A DNA stretch of 35,072 nucleotides from Methanobrevibacter sp. (lineage in GTDB: Archaea; Methanobacteriota; Methanobacteria; Methanobacteriales; Methanobacteriaceae). The notes under the pieces are model-generated. The model was not told the DNA's origin, did no database searches, and saw only the letters and a list, made by a program, of their open reading frames with translations. The stretch lies in the NCBI GenBank assembly GCA_024689425.1, contig JAILDN010000075.1, positions 1 to 35,072 of the forward strand, in the 5' to 3' direction. This document shows positions 16,523-25,426 of this stretch, piece after piece (positions within the stretch are counted from its first letter, which is position 1; each line of letters begins with the position of its first letter). A program made the position numbers and the translations under genes.

Positions 16523-17536
16523 TTATAATAAGAAATGATTGATCCAATATGCCAATAATTCTTTTACGACATCACCAACACAATAGTCCAAAAATGAATT
16601 TGCCAATTCAAACGCAATTTCTCTAGAAATTATTCCGTTTCCAACATCATCAATCAAGTTCAAAATTGAAGTGGTAACTGCAATATTTTCATGAATTTTT
16701 GAATCAAATTTTAGCTGATAAATGAAGGTATGTTTATCTTGATTTAAGCTATCATAAAATTCATTGATATCTAATTTGTATCTATTTAATAATACCAAAA
16801 CATTAGATTGTGAGTTGGGAGTAATCCAAACTTGTTTTTTAATTGCTACATGTATAGACTCAATGATAGTTTTGGCAATTAGTTCACCTAACTTAGAATG
16901 TTTACCCGCATTAGTCAACAAATTTGACGAATCCAAATTAGATGCGATTATTAATCCGTCAGTACCAGTTCCTGTAGCAAAACCATTGGAAAACTGAGAA
17001 GGTATTTTTAAATTATTTAATGCCACGGTCTTTGCTTCACTTGCAGTCATAAAAGCTTCAGCCAAAGTATTTTGGGATAATTTTGAGTTGATTAATAAAA
17101 TTGTATTGATAGTTCCTGCATGAAATTCACCATTTTCCTCCCAATATGATGAATCATCTCCTGCCCTAACTGCATTAACACGTACGCCTGCAGTTGTAAT
17201 GGCTGTAACTTCAAGATCATTATATTTTTTAGTTATAATAGAAAGATTCTTCATTAATGCAAGAGTAACAAGCCCACTGGATAAATCAGAATCAAATTTC
17301 AAATCATCACAATATTTAATCAGATATCCCTTTAAATCATGATTTTCCAAATAATTGATTGTTTCTTGGGATAAATGATGATTAAAAACATATCTTAAAC
17401 TATTATTAAAACCACCATTAAGAATAGAATTAGAAAGAGCATTCCTTTTAGAATTAAATTTAATAAAAATAGAGTCTTTTAAATAATATACTTCATCTAA
17501 TGAAGACGTTTTAAAAATAATACGATTATTATACAT
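16523..17536 (-). CDS. cbiZ: Adenosylcobinamide amidohydrolase
   Basis: 337 residues. CbiZ removes the aminopropanol side chain from adenosylcobinamide to give adenosylcobyric acid, which lets archaea salvage external corrinoids. Diagnostic stretch: VTAITTAGVRVNAVRAGD (110-127), GTINTILLINSKLS (141-154), AFMTASEAKTVAL (161-173) and GFATGTGTDGLIIAS (185-199). The protein has an extra C-terminal helical part (about 220-337) beyond the core domain. There is no ribosome binding site; the ATG directly follows a T-run, and a TATA-like stretch lies about 26 bases upstream, so the message is probably leaderless. It lies downstream of the thermosome gene. Another corrinoid gene, cbiD, is at 27360-28436. 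Confidence 0.92.
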   Translation of the reverse strand: MYNNRIIFKTSSLDEVYYLKDSIFIKFNSKRNALSNSILNGGFNNSLRYVFNHHLSQETINYLENHDLKGYLIKYCDDLKFDSDLSSGLVTLALMKNLSIITKKYNDLEVTAITTAGVRVNAVRAGDDSSYWEENGEFHAGTINTILLINSKLSQNTLAEAFMTASEAKTVALNNLKIPSQFSNGFATGTGTDGLIIASNLDSSNLLTNAGKHSKLGELIAKTIIESIHVAIKKQVWITPNSQSNVLVLLNRYKLDINEFYDSLNQDKHTFIYQLKFDSKIHENIAVTTSILNLIDDVGNGIISREIAFELANSFLDYCVGDVVKELLAYWINHFLL

Positions 17537-17572
17537 AAAAAAGAAAAAAAGAGATGTAAATAAATTTACATC
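17537..17572 (-). terminator. Thermosome terminator overlapping the cbiZ promoter
   Basis: On the minus strand GATGTAAA and TTTACATC form a perfect eight-base stem with a four-base loop (17572-17553), followed by TCTTTTTTTCTTTTTT (17552-17537). The stem includes the thermosome stop codon. The AT core of the same hairpin is centred about 26 bases before the cbiZ ATG at 17536 and could be its TATA box. Confidence 0.7.
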
Positions 17573-19176
17573 ATTGGAGGCATACCGCCCATACCAGGGT
17601 CCATAGGCATGTCTTCTGCTCCACCAGTGGATGCAATTACATCATCAATTCTTAAAATCATTTCAGCTGCTTCAGATGCAGATTGGATAGCTTGTTTTTT
17701 GACACGTTTAGGTTCAATTACACCAGCTTCTTTCATGTCTGCTACTTCACCAGAGAATACATCTAATCCCATGTAGAATGAGTCTTCTTGAGCAGCTCTT
17801 AAGTCTACTAAGGAGTCGATGCTGTCTAAACCTGCGTTTTCAGCTAAGGTTTTAGGTACAATTTCTAAAGCTTCTGCAAATGCATTTACAGCTAATTGTT
17901 CTCTACCAGAAATAGATTCTGCGTAATCTTTGAGTTTTTTAGCCATAGCGATTTCAGGTGCACCTCCACCAGCGACAACTTGGTCATCTTCAACAGTAGC
18001 TGCTACTACACCAATAGCATCTTCAATAGCTCTTACAATTTCATCAACGATGTGTTTTGTACTGCCTCTTACGAATAAGGTTACAGATTTAGCTGCACTA
18101 CATTCTTCGACGAAGATCATATCTTCACCAGAGATTTTTCTTTCTTCAACAATGCCTGCTTCACCTAAATCATCAGCAGATAAATCATCTAAGTTAGTAA
18201 TAACAGTAGCTCCAGTAGCTCTGGATAATTTTTCAATGTCTGATTTTTTAACTCTTCTTACAGCCATGATGCCTGCTTTAGATAAGTAGTGTTGTGCTAA
18301 GTCATCAATACCTTTTTGTGCGAATAAAACGTTAGCTCCAGAATCAGCAATTTTTTGAACCATTTCTTTAATCATGTTTTCTTCTTGTTCAATGAATGCT
18401 TGCATTTGAGCAGGATCAGTGATTCTGATTTCAGCATCAACTTCAGTTTCTTTAACTTCAATAGCTGAGTTAACGAGAGCGATTTTTGCATCTTTGATTT
18501 CAGATGGCATACCTGGGTGTACTTTTTCTTTGTCAATGATAACTCCTTCAACTAAGTTGGATTCTTCGACAACAGCACCGTCTTTTTTCTCGATTTTAAT
18601 ATTGTCTGTATCTACAACATTTCCATCAGCTACTTTTTGTACTGCTTCTACGATTAATTTTGCTAATGGTTCACGTGCTGCTTCGGTTCCTTTACCAGTC
18701 ATAGCAGTCATAGCTACTTTAGTTAAAGTTTCAGTATCCACTTTATCGATTGCAATTTCGTCTAAGATTTCTTGAGCTTTTTCTGCTGCTTTTCTGTATC
18801 CCATTGCAATGATAGTTGGGTGAATGTCAGAGTCTAATAAACTTTCAGATTTTTTTAATAATTCACCAGCAATAATTACTGCAGTAGTAGTTCCATCTCC
18901 AACTTCGTCTTCTTGGGTTTTAGCTACTTCTACGAGCATTTTTGCTGCAGGATGTTCAATATCCATTTCTTTTAAAATAGTTACTCCATCGTTAGTTACA
19001 ACAATGTCTCCGAGACCGTCTACTAACATTTTGTCCATTCCTTTAGGACCTAAAGTAGTTCTTACAGTTTCAGCTAATACTTTACCAGCTAAAATGTTGT
19101 TTCTTTGTGCATCTCTACCGATGGATCTGTTAGTTCCTTCAGGTAAGATAAAAATTGGTTGTCCACCTTGTGCCAT
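17566..19176 (-). CDS. thsA: Thermosome subunit (group II chaperonin)
   Basis: 536 residues. Chaperonin that folds proteins in an ATP-driven double ring. Motifs: [14 protein letters not shown] (40-53), [19 protein letters not shown] (60-78), [12 protein letters not shown] (90-101), [14 protein letters not shown], and the flexible glycine-methionine tail GGMPPMM. The start ATG at 19176 has GGTGA seven bases upstream. The leader is about 90 bases, with a TATA box and a 16-base palindrome upstream of it that may be a heat-shock operator. It is transcribed alone or with cbiZ. Only one subunit gene is in this window; the letter in the symbol is conventional. Confidence 0.96.
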   Translation of the reverse strand: MAQGGQPIFILPEGTNRSIGRDAQRNNILAGKVLAETVRTTLGPKGMDKMLVDGLGDIVVTNDGVTILKEMDIEHPAAKMLVEVAKTQEDEVGDGTTTAVIIAGELLKKSESLLDSDIHPTIIAMGYRKAAEKAQEILDEIAIDKVDTETLTKVAMTAMTGKGTEAAREPLAKLIVEAVQKVADGNVVDTDNIKIEKKDGAVVEESNLVEGVIIDKEKVHPGMPSEIKDAKIALVNSAIEVKETEVDAEIRITDPAQMQAFIEQEENMIKEMVQKIADSGANVLFAQKGIDDLAQHYLSKAGIMAVRRVKKSDIEKLSRATGATVITNLDDLSADDLGEAGIVEERKISGEDMIFVEECSAAKSVTLFVRGSTKHIVDEIVRAIEDAIGVVAATVEDDQVVAGGGAPEIAMAKKLKDYAESISGREQLAVNAFAEALEIVPKTLAENAGLDSIDSLVDLRAAQEDSFYMGLDVFSGEVADMKEAGVIEPKRVKKQAIQSASEAAEMILRIDDVIASTGGAEDMPMDPGMGGMPPMM

Positions 19177-19286
19177 TAATAATCACCTTTTTTAATTTTT
19201 AAATAATTAGATCAGTTTAATAGTCAACATGAAAAAAATAGTTATAGTGTTGAATAAACCTTTCTACATATAACATGAGTTTAAGG

Positions 19287-19314
19287 TTATATAAATACTT
19301 TACTATTTAGTAAA
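19287..19314 (-). promoter_or_regulatory. Thermosome promoter: TATA box with adjacent palindrome
   Basis: Minus-strand TATTTATATAA (19287-19297) is the TATA box, predicted start near 19266. Directly upstream lies TTTACTATTTAGTAAA (19299-19314), a perfect palindrome of seven-base arms around TT. Its position over the BRE fits a repressor or transcription-factor site. The rest of 19177-19398 shows no gene. Confidence 0.6.
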
Positions 19315-19398
19315 TTTTTGTAAGAAAAAGAATGTGGAATTAATATTTGCAGGACAAAAATGGAAATAATTAAAAAAAAATAAGAAAATAGATAGAAA

Positions 19399-20370
19399 TT
19401 ATCTACGTTCTCTTTTCTCTAATCTGAAAGGAGGTGTACTTTCAATAGTTTCATAAGAGTCTTGTTCCTCTTGAAGTTCATTGAAAAATGCATTGATTTC
19501 TTCTAATCTTTTAATCTTATCATTTTTACGGATTAACTCATTTTGAAGGTTAATATATTCTTCACGAGAGACAGTTTGTTCTCTTAAATATTTAAGTTCA
19601 TTATCTCTTGCAATAATTTCATTTTGAAGTTGATTTTGTAAATCAACATATTCAGATTTAGGGATAGTCTGTTCTTTTAAGAAATTAATTTCATTATCCA
19701 TTGCGGCAATTTCATTCTCAAATTGGGCTTGCAAGTTATCATAATCTTGTTTTGGGATAGATTGTTGTCTTAACAAGACTAATTGATTGTCAATAGCAGA
19801 AATTTCATTGTCTTTTTGCTGAAGTTCACTGTTCTTGAATTCAATTTGTTTTTCAAGCTCCATTATTTCTTGTTTGGCGCCAGCATCATTTTCTAATTTA
19901 ATAACTTGTATCTTATATTCATCGATAGTTCTTGAAAGATTATTTATTTGAGCATCTTTTTCTGCAATACTTCTATAAGATTCATTTAACCTTTCATTGA
20001 CTTCAGACAATTCATTCCTTTTATATTCTCTTAACTGTTCTGCAAAATAAGTTTTGATTTCATCTAAAGAATTATTAACATAATCAAGTTCATAAATCCT
20101 ATCTTCTTGGTTTTTAATTAATAAATCCCTTTCATCTATTTGACCTTGTAGTTGATTAATCTCTTCTTCAGCTTTAAATTTGATAACAGAAACTTCTTTT
20201 TCCTTATCAACAATGTCTTGCTCAAGTTCTCTAATTCTTGAGGCAGAGTTATCATTTGCTTTTTCTACTTCGAGCTCAGTTAATTCGAATTTAAGCTTAT
20301 TGAGCTCTAACAAGCAAGATCTGACTAAAGATTGCAAAGTCTCTTTTTCAGCATCTATACCGTTTTCCAT
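19399..20370 (-). CDS. Long coiled-coil protein with three 31-residue repeats
   Basis: 323 residues, almost wholly predicted coiled coil: glutamate-, lysine-, glutamine- and asparagine-rich with leucine/isoleucine heptads from about 10 to 300. No signal peptide, membrane segment or enzyme motif. Residues 188-218, 219-249 and 250-280 are three consecutive 31-residue repeats with the shared pattern NEI.A.DN......Q......Y..LQ, each ending near LQ.Q or LQNEL; the repeated DNA is 19531-19809. The end is basic (RLEKRERR). It starts at ATG 20370 with weak AAGGGATAG upstream. It could be a scaffold or a chromosome- or surface-associated structural protein; I cannot assign a family. It stands as a single gene between the thermosome and the lysine operon. 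Confidence 0.85.
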   Translation of the reverse strand: MENGIDAEKETLQSLVRSCLLELNKLKFELTELEVEKANDNSASRIRELEQDIVDKEKEVSVIKFKAEEEINQLQGQIDERDLLIKNQEDRIYELDYVNNSLDEIKTYFAEQLREYKRNELSEVNERLNESYRSIAEKDAQINNLSRTIDEYKIQVIKLENDAGAKQEIMELEKQIEFKNSELQQKDNEISAIDNQLVLLRQQSIPKQDYDNLQAQFENEIAAMDNEINFLKEQTIPKSEYVDLQNQLQNEIIARDNELKYLREQTVSREEYINLQNELIRKNDKIKRLEEINAFFNELQEEQDSYETIESTPPFRLEKRERR

Positions 20371-20601
20371 TTCTATCCCTTAACTTAAAATTTATCTCAA
20401 TATTCAAATTTAGATATGTTTAATATCCAAATTTAAAATTTATGTAATACTGTACAATATTATTACTTAATATTAAATATTGATGTCATACTATTTAAAT
20501 TAAACCCTTAAATTAACCAAAAATAGAAACTAAAAAGATATAGAAACCAGTTGAAAAATATAGAAAAAAATAGAAAAAATAAAAAAAATAAATGAGTTAA
20601 A
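20371..20601. promoter_or_regulatory. Gene-free region: coiled-coil gene promoter, near-palindrome, and U-rich 3' end of asd
   Basis: 231 bases. Nearest the coiled-coil gene are AT-rich TATA-like elements (about 20425-20437) and the near-palindrome TAATACTGTACAATATTA (20445-20462; eight of nine pairs match around TGTACA). Two similar units ATTCAAATTTA and ATCCAAATTTA occur at 20403-20435. The asd-proximal part, 20520-20600, read on the minus strand, contains repeated TTTCTAT and long T-runs, the usual look of archaeal U-tract termination after the lysine operon. Confidence 0.5.
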
Positions 20602-21651
20602 TTAGAGTATTCTCTCATTAATTAACTCAGCATTTAATACAGATGCACCTGCAGCACCACGAACAGTATTATGTCCAACAAGAACATATTTAAAACTGTT
20701 ATCAAAAGCTTGGTCTTTTCTTAACCTTCCAACAGTAACCGCCATACCATTACCGGCATTTCTATCCATTCTTGGCTGAGGCCTGTCTGATTCTTCTTTG
20801 ACAACAATTGGATTTTGTGGAGCGGAGAATAAATTTAATTCTTGAGGCAATCCTTTGAAATTTTGCATTTTTTCTTTAACATTATCAATATCGAAGTCAT
20901 CATCCAACTCAATAAATACTGCCTCTGTATGACCATCAATAACAGGTACCCTATGGCATGAAGCACTTAATTTGAAATTTGCATTAATTACTTCATTTCC
21001 ATCATAAGATCCCAACAAATGCAAAGTTTCGGATTCCATCTTTTCTTCTTCTCCACCGATATAAGGTACGAGATTATCAACAATAGCCATTGATGGAACA
21101 CCATTATAACCTGCACCAGACACAGCTTGCATGGTTGATACTCTAATTGAATTAATATTAAAATTATCAACAATAGGCTTTAATGTCAAAGTTAATGCTA
21201 TAGTGGAACAGTTTGGATTAGTTACAATGAAACCATCCCAATTATTTTCCTTCTGTTGGGCATCAATCATGTCTAAATACTCAGGATTGACTTCAGGAAT
21301 AACTAATGGAATATTTTTCTTCATTCTATGAGCACTAGCATTACTTGCAACAACATAATCCTTAGCAAAGTCTTTTTCTACTTTAGCTGCAAAATCTGCA
21401 GGAAGTGATGAAAATACAATATCTACATCATTGTCCATTGCTTCAGGACTTGTTTCACAGACAATTATATCTTTTACAGACTCAGGCATTTCTTCATTAA
21501 GATACCAGGTAGTAGCATCTTCATACCTTTTACCTGCGGAACGTGAAGAAGCTGCAAGAGCTTTAATTTCAAAATCTGGATGATTATCTAATAATTGGAT
21601 AAATCTTTGACCAACCATCCCAGTTGCACCAAGTACACCAACATTTACCAT
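20602..21651 (-). CDS. asd: Aspartate-semialdehyde dehydrogenase
   Basis: 349 residues from ATG 21651, with AGGTG six bases upstream; a GTG three codons earlier overlaps that site. It reduces aspartyl phosphate to aspartate semialdehyde with NADPH. N-terminal nucleotide site VNVGVLGATGMVGQRFIQLL, catalytic cysteine C148 in TNPNCSTIALTL, SGAGYNGVPSM, and SCHRVPVIDGHTEAV with the active-site histidine. Length and motifs match the archaeal/fungal branch of Asd. It is the last gene of lysC-dapA-dapB-asd; nine bases separate it from dapB. Product feeds lysine as well as threonine and methionine synthesis. Confidence 0.96.
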   Translation of the reverse strand: MVNVGVLGATGMVGQRFIQLLDNHPDFEIKALAASSRSAGKRYEDATTWYLNEEMPESVKDIIVCETSPEAMDNDVDIVFSSLPADFAAKVEKDFAKDYVVASNASAHRMKKNIPLVIPEVNPEYLDMIDAQQKENNWDGFIVTNPNCSTIALTLTLKPIVDNFNINSIRVSTMQAVSGAGYNGVPSMAIVDNLVPYIGGEEEKMESETLHLLGSYDGNEVINANFKLSASCHRVPVIDGHTEAVFIELDDDFDIDNVKEKMQNFKGLPQELNLFSAPQNPIVVKEESDRPQPRMDRNAGNGMAVTVGRLRKDQAFDNSFKYVLVGHNTVRGAAGASVLNAELINERIL

Positions 21652-21660
21652 AAAAAACAC

Positions 21661-22482
21661 CTATTCTAAACCTAAAACATCATTCATACTGCTGACAACA
21701 CCTTTTTCAGCAGAAGGAACAAATCTAATAGCCCTGATTACACCAGCTATGAAAACTTCCCTGGTATGAGCCTGATGTTTAACTTCTAATCTTTCACCAT
21801 CACCGACAAACAACACAGTGTGGTCACCAACAATGTCTCCACCACGGATAGCATGAACACCAATTTCTTCAGGAGTTCTTTTTCCAACTAATCCTTTTCT
21901 TCCAAATACTCCTACTTCTTCTGGATCACGTTCAAGTTCAGCCGCAATTACTTCAAATGCAGTCATTGCAGTTCCTGATGGAGCATCTTTTTTCTGATTG
22001 TGGTGAGCTTCTATTATTTCAATATCAAAATCATATAATAATGGAGCTAATTTCTTTAAAGTATTGAAGAATACATTTACTCCAATAGCCATATTGGATG
22101 AGATTACAGCACCAACATTATTTTCTTCCACATTTTTAATATTAGATGCCATTTGTTCTTCAGTGAATCCCGTAGTACCCACAACAATATTTACTCCACA
22201 TGATGTAGCTATTTTAATAGTTTCAACAGCTGCAGGAGCAATAGTAAAATCAACCAATACATCAGGATTGGATGCTTTTAAAGTTTCTTCCAACTTTTCA
22301 GCACCTACGATTTCAACACCTAACTCTTCAATACCTGCTTGAACACCAGCATCTCTGCCTGCTAAAGGAGTATTAGGTATTTCAATAGCTGCCACTACTT
22401 CCATATCATCTTGTTCAGTAATTTTTCTAATAATACCAGAGCCCATTCTTCCAGCAGCCCCAGTTACTGCTACTTTAATCAT
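21661..22482 (-). CDS. dapB: 4-hydroxy-tetrahydrodipicolinate reductase
   Basis: 273 residues. It reduces the DapA product with NAD(P)H on the lysine pathway. MIKVAVTGAAGRMGSGIIRKI is the glycine-rich nucleotide-binding start, VVGTTGFTEEQ (100-110) and SSNMAIGVNVFF (128-139) are family motifs, and EAHHNQKKDAPSGTA (158-172) holds the catalytic histidine and lysine. Length is standard. The start has AAGGTG upstream and is nine bases after the dapA stop. It is between dapA and asd in a compact operon. Confidence 0.97.
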   Translation of the reverse strand: MIKVAVTGAAGRMGSGIIRKITEQDDMEVVAAIEIPNTPLAGRDAGVQAGIEELGVEIVGAEKLEETLKASNPDVLVDFTIAPAAVETIKIATSCGVNIVVGTTGFTEEQMASNIKNVEENNVGAVISSNMAIGVNVFFNTLKKLAPLLYDFDIEIIEAHHNQKKDAPSGTAMTAFEVIAAELERDPEEVGVFGRKGLVGKRTPEEIGVHAIRGGDIVGDHTVLFVGDGERLEVKHQAHTREVFIAGVIRAIRFVPSAEKGVVSSMNDVLGLE

Positions 22483-22491
22483 TTAAACACC

Positions 22492-23385
22492 TTAAATTAA
22501 TTCTGAATTTTTTAAAGCTTTTTTAAGAACTTCTAAATTTTCTTCTTTCATCGGAGCTAATGGTTGTCTAAGCGGACCGGAAGGAAGGCCCATTAATCCC
22601 ATTGCAGTTTTAACAGGAACAGGATTACTTTCAACAAAACATGCTCTAATCAATTCTAACATTTCATAGTGGAGTTCCATAGCGCGGTCATAATCATCAT
22701 TTAAAATACTATCAACCATTAAAACCATTCTTCTAGCATCAATGTTTGCAGAAGCACTTATTACACCAGTACCTCCAACAGCCATAATAGGGAAAGTTAA
22801 AGAATCTTCACCTGACAATATATTAAAGTCATCTTCAAGCCCTTCATTTGAAAGGGCATTATATATATCTGATACTTTATCAACACTTCCACTAGCTTCT
22901 TTAATTGCATCCACATTATCAATTTTTGCTATTTCAACAACAGTGTCAACATCCATATTTATTCCAGTACGGGAAGGCACATTATATGCAATAATTGGAA
23001 TATCAGTTCCATCAGAAATTACCTGATAATGTTGAACTAAAGCATGTTGTTGTGGTTTATTATAATATGGAGTAATAATTAAAGCTGCATCAGCACCAGC
23101 ATCTTGAGCAAATTGTGTTAAATCCAAAGCTTCGGTTGTAGCGTTGCTACCCGTACCTGCAATAGTTTGAACTCTACCATCAACTTCATCAACCAAAATT
23201 TCTATTATTTTTCTGTGTTCATCATGAGAAATTGTAGCTGATTCACCAGTAGTACCCGCACCAACTAAACCAGAGACCCCTTTATCAATTAAATAATTAA
23301 TATTTGATCTAAAACCTTCCTCATCAATTTGCAAATTCTCATCTAATGGAGTTACCATTGCGACATAAGTTCCCTCAAAATTCAT
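22492..23385 (-). CDS. dapA: 4-hydroxy-tetrahydrodipicolinate synthase
   Basis: 297 residues. It condenses pyruvate with aspartate semialdehyde. [13 protein letters not shown] (41-53) is the pyruvate-carboxylate loop, Y134 lies in [11 protein letters not shown], and K162 in DAIKEASG is the Schiff-base lysine. Length matches the family. Its ATG overlaps the lysC stop codon by four bases (ATGA), with GAGGT in the lysC end as binding site, so the two enzymes are translationally coupled. The pathway leads to lysine; which downstream route is used cannot be seen here because the later genes are not in the window. Confidence 0.97.
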   Translation of the reverse strand: MNFEGTYVAMVTPLDENLQIDEEGFRSNINYLIDKGVSGLVGAGTTGESATISHDEHRKIIEILVDEVDGRVQTIAGTGSNATTEALDLTQFAQDAGADAALIITPYYNKPQQHALVQHYQVISDGTDIPIIAYNVPSRTGINMDVDTVVEIAKIDNVDAIKEASGSVDKVSDIYNALSNEGLEDDFNILSGEDSLTFPIMAVGGTGVISASANIDARRMVLMVDSILNDDYDRAMELHYEMLELIRACFVESNPVPVKTAMGLMGLPSGPLRQPLAPMKEENLEVLKKALKNSELI

Positions 23386-24605
23386 TCTAAAACCTCATTA
23401 ATCATTTTAACTGCTTTTTCAGCATCTTTTAAATCTACATAAACAACAATTGCAGTTTGAGATGAAGATATCTCAACTATATTAATATGATTTTTTCTAA
23501 GCGGTTCTGTAATGCTAGAAATAATGCCAGGCGTTTCATCAGCGAAGTCCGGGCTTACAATTGTTATCATACCTGTATCCTCACCTAGTGATAAGGAACT
23601 GAATATATCATCTTCAATTACTAAGTTATGTAATAAATGATATGACTTGTCAGAATCTTGTTTTTCTACAAAAACTGTCATAGAATTCTGACCTGCTGAA
23701 ATGCCAAATATATTAATATTATTTTCTGCCAGGCATGAAGTTACTTTAGCTAAAAGTCCAGATTTTTTTAGCATTCCATCTCCAACTAGTGCTATAATAG
23801 AAATAGGATTCTTGTATAATGAAACTGATTTCAACAAATCAGATTCATAAGGCCCTACAATACGGGTTCCGTTAACTGTTAAATCACCATACTCAAAGTT
23901 AATAATTTTTGCTGCTATTAATGGATCTTTATATTTTAATGCGTGCGGATGTAAAACTTGAGCACCATGTGTAGCCAAATCCCTTAATTCTTCTACTGTA
24001 ATTTCAGGTAATAATTCAGCATCTTCAATTTTATTTGGATCTGTTGACATTACGCCCTCTACATCTGTAACAATAATTACTTCACTAGCATCTAAACAAT
24101 GACCAATTAAAAATGCAGATATATCACTACCTCCTCTTCCAAGAGTTGTGATTTCTCCACTAGGACCTTTTCCTAAAAATCCACAAATAACAGGAATAAT
24201 TCCTTGATTTAAGAGTTCTTTGATTCCTTCAAAATTTTTATTTGTACTTGAAAAGTCAATTTTAGCTTCTAAAGCATTAGAATCAGTTACAATAGGCCAT
24301 AATTTATTATACGGATCTATAAATTCAGATTTTACGCCTAATGATTCAATAGTTGCTGAGAATAATCTAGAACTAGTTAATTCGCCCATAGCCATAATTT
24401 CTGCCTTCTGCTTATCAGTTAATCCTGATCCAATTGCATCGTTGGATAATCCGATTAAATCGTCAGTAGTCTTGTTAACTGCAGAAACTACTACTACAAT
24501 TTGATTGCCTTTCATATACTCATTTACTACGGACTGCGCCGCTTTTTTTATTCTGGCACCATCTCCTACCGATGTGCCGCCAAATTTTGCTACTATTAAA
24601 TCCAT
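23382..24605 (-). CDS. lysC: Aspartate kinase
   Basis: 407 residues from ATG 24605; AGGTG lies 8-9 bases upstream, and the GTG at 24617 overlaps it. It phosphorylates aspartate, the first step to lysine, threonine and methionine. Kinase domain: [16 protein letters not shown] at the N-terminus, then [23 protein letters not shown] and [13 protein letters not shown]-terminal tandem ACT domains (about 270-407, [17 protein letters not shown] and [19 protein letters not shown]) indicate feedback control by an amino acid. It begins the lysC-dapA-dapB-asd operon and has a TATA box about 80 bases upstream. Confidence 0.96.
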   Translation of the reverse strand: MDLIVAKFGGTSVGDGARIKKAAQSVVNEYMKGNQIVVVVSAVNKTTDDLIGLSNDAIGSGLTDKQKAEIMAMGELTSSRLFSATIESLGVKSEFIDPYNKLWPIVTDSNALEAKIDFSSTNKNFEGIKELLNQGIIPVICGFLGKGPSGEITTLGRGGSDISAFLIGHCLDASEVIIVTDVEGVMSTDPNKIEDAELLPEITVEELRDLATHGAQVLHPHALKYKDPLIAAKIINFEYGDLTVNGTRIVGPYESDLLKSVSLYKNPISIIALVGDGMLKKSGLLAKVTSCLAENNINIFGISAGQNSMTVFVEKQDSDKSYHLLHNLVIEDDIFSSLSLGEDTGMITIVSPDFADETPGIISSITEPLRKNHINIVEISSSQTAIVVYVDLKDAEKAVKMINEVLE

Positions 24606-24627
24606 TAAAATACACACCTATTTCTTA

Positions 24628-24693
24628 GAAACTTTAAAAAAAGTTCCACATTATTTTTGATTAACAAAAATATCAGTTTATATATATATTTAA
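24628..24693 (-). promoter_or_regulatory. lysC promoter with leader hairpin
   Basis: The minus-strand TATA AAATATATATATAAA lies at about 24678-24693, predicted start near 24660. The approximately 55-base leader carries GGAACTTT and AAAGTTTC (24647-24640 and 24635-24628), which pair with one mismatch over a four-base loop. This could be a simple leader hairpin or a protein site. Between this and the S17e stop, T-rich minus-strand sequence (24716-24780) probably ends the S17e transcript. Confidence 0.4.
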
Positions 24694-24789
24694 ACATATT
24701 AATAAACTTTTTAAATAGAGAATTGAAAAAAAAGTTAAAGATATAATAAAAAAATAGTAGTTTAAAAAAAAGAATAAAATATGTAAAGC

Positions 24790-24987
24790 TTATTCTTGAG
24801 TTTGTTCTAACTTAACAAGCCTTGTAACATATCCAGCAATTTTATTTCTTAAATGTTTAGTACTTACAGTAGAATATTCTGATACTAATTTTTTGTTTTC
24901 TTCAAAATCAGTAGTAAAAACACCTTTATGAGTTTCTATAAGTTCTCTTGCTAAACGTTTAACAAATGATGTTCTAATATTACCCAT
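24790..24987 (-). CDS. rps17e: Ribosomal protein S17e
   Basis: 65 residues from ATG 24987: [20 protein letters not shown], then [19 protein letters not shown]. This is the archaeal/eukaryotic S17e of the small ribosomal subunit, at normal length. A second ATG at 24993 is too close to the strong ribosome binding site GAGGAGGA, so 24987 is preferred. The start lies inside the last codons of the chorismate mutase gene, an eight-base overlap. Confidence 0.95.
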   Translation of the reverse strand: MGNIRTSFVKRLARELIETHKGVFTTDFEENKKLVSEYSTVSTKHLRNKIAGYVTRLVKLEQTQE

Positions 24988-25315
24988 CAACATTCCTCCT
25001 CAATATTTCATTCTGCTCATTTTTACTTAATATAGTTAGCATGTTAACGATTTGATCAATAATTTCTGAATCAATACCGTTTTTTTCAGATAACTCTTCA
25101 ATTTTTGCATGGACTGCCGCTTCCCTATTCTCATCGTAAACAGGCATGCCCAAATATTCTTTTGCAAGGGCAATGTCCTTTGCAAGAAAAGTTCTCTGGC
25201 AAATTAAATCAAATAACTCATTATCAATCTCATCAATGCGATTTCTAGATATTTTTAGAAGATTTTCGGCCTCTTCTTTATTTTTAAAAGAAACAACATC
25301 ATTTTCTTTACTCAA
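24980..25315 (-). CDS. Chorismate mutase (AroQ type)
   Basis: 111 residues. It converts chorismate to prephenate for phenylalanine and tyrosine. [32 protein letters not shown] and [23 protein letters not shown] are the three-helix AroQ pattern, with the usual arginines, lysine and the late helix [10 protein letters not shown]. There is no fused dehydrogenase or dehydratase domain. It starts at TTG 25315, four bases after GGTGAT; no in-frame ATG lies before the conserved core. A TATA-like TTTTATATAC (about 25368-25378, minus strand) precedes it. The 3' end overlaps S17e by eight bases. Confidence 0.92.
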   Translation of the reverse strand: MSKENDVVSFKNKEEAENLLKISRNRIDEIDNELFDLICQRTFLAKDIALAKEYLGMPVYDENREAAVHAKIEELSEKNGIDSEIIDQIVNMLTILSKNEQNEILRRNVDG

Positions 25316-25367
25316 AAAATCACCAAAATCTGATAATAATGATAATAATATAAGTTATAATTATCCT

Positions 25368-25378
25368 AGTATATAAAA
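25368..25378 (-). promoter_or_regulatory. TATA box of the chorismate mutase-S17e transcript
   Basis: Minus-strand ACTTTTATATACTAGG gives a TATA centred near 25373 and a start near 25347, leaving a leader of about 30 bases that ends in GGTGAT before the TTG codon. The leader contains two copies of GATAATAAT (plus-strand view, 25331-25349), probably just low complexity. Confidence 0.45.
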
Positions 25379-25426
25379 GTAATTATAATTTTAAATTAAT
25401 TTAATATTTTAGAATTTGAAAATTAA

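Noticed and set aside
17896-19195. Long open frames on the plus strand opposite the thermosome gene
   Set aside because: They are serine/threonine-rich mirror frames of a highly conserved chaperonin gene, with no ribosome binding sites or promoters of their own.
19531-19809. CRISPR-like repeats
   Set aside because: The 93-base periodicity is in frame, codes for a protein repeat and lacks identical repeat units with unique spacers.
25331-25349. Duplicated GATAATAAT in the chorismate mutase leader
   Set aside because: Short low-complexity repeat in AT-rich DNA; no supporting structure.
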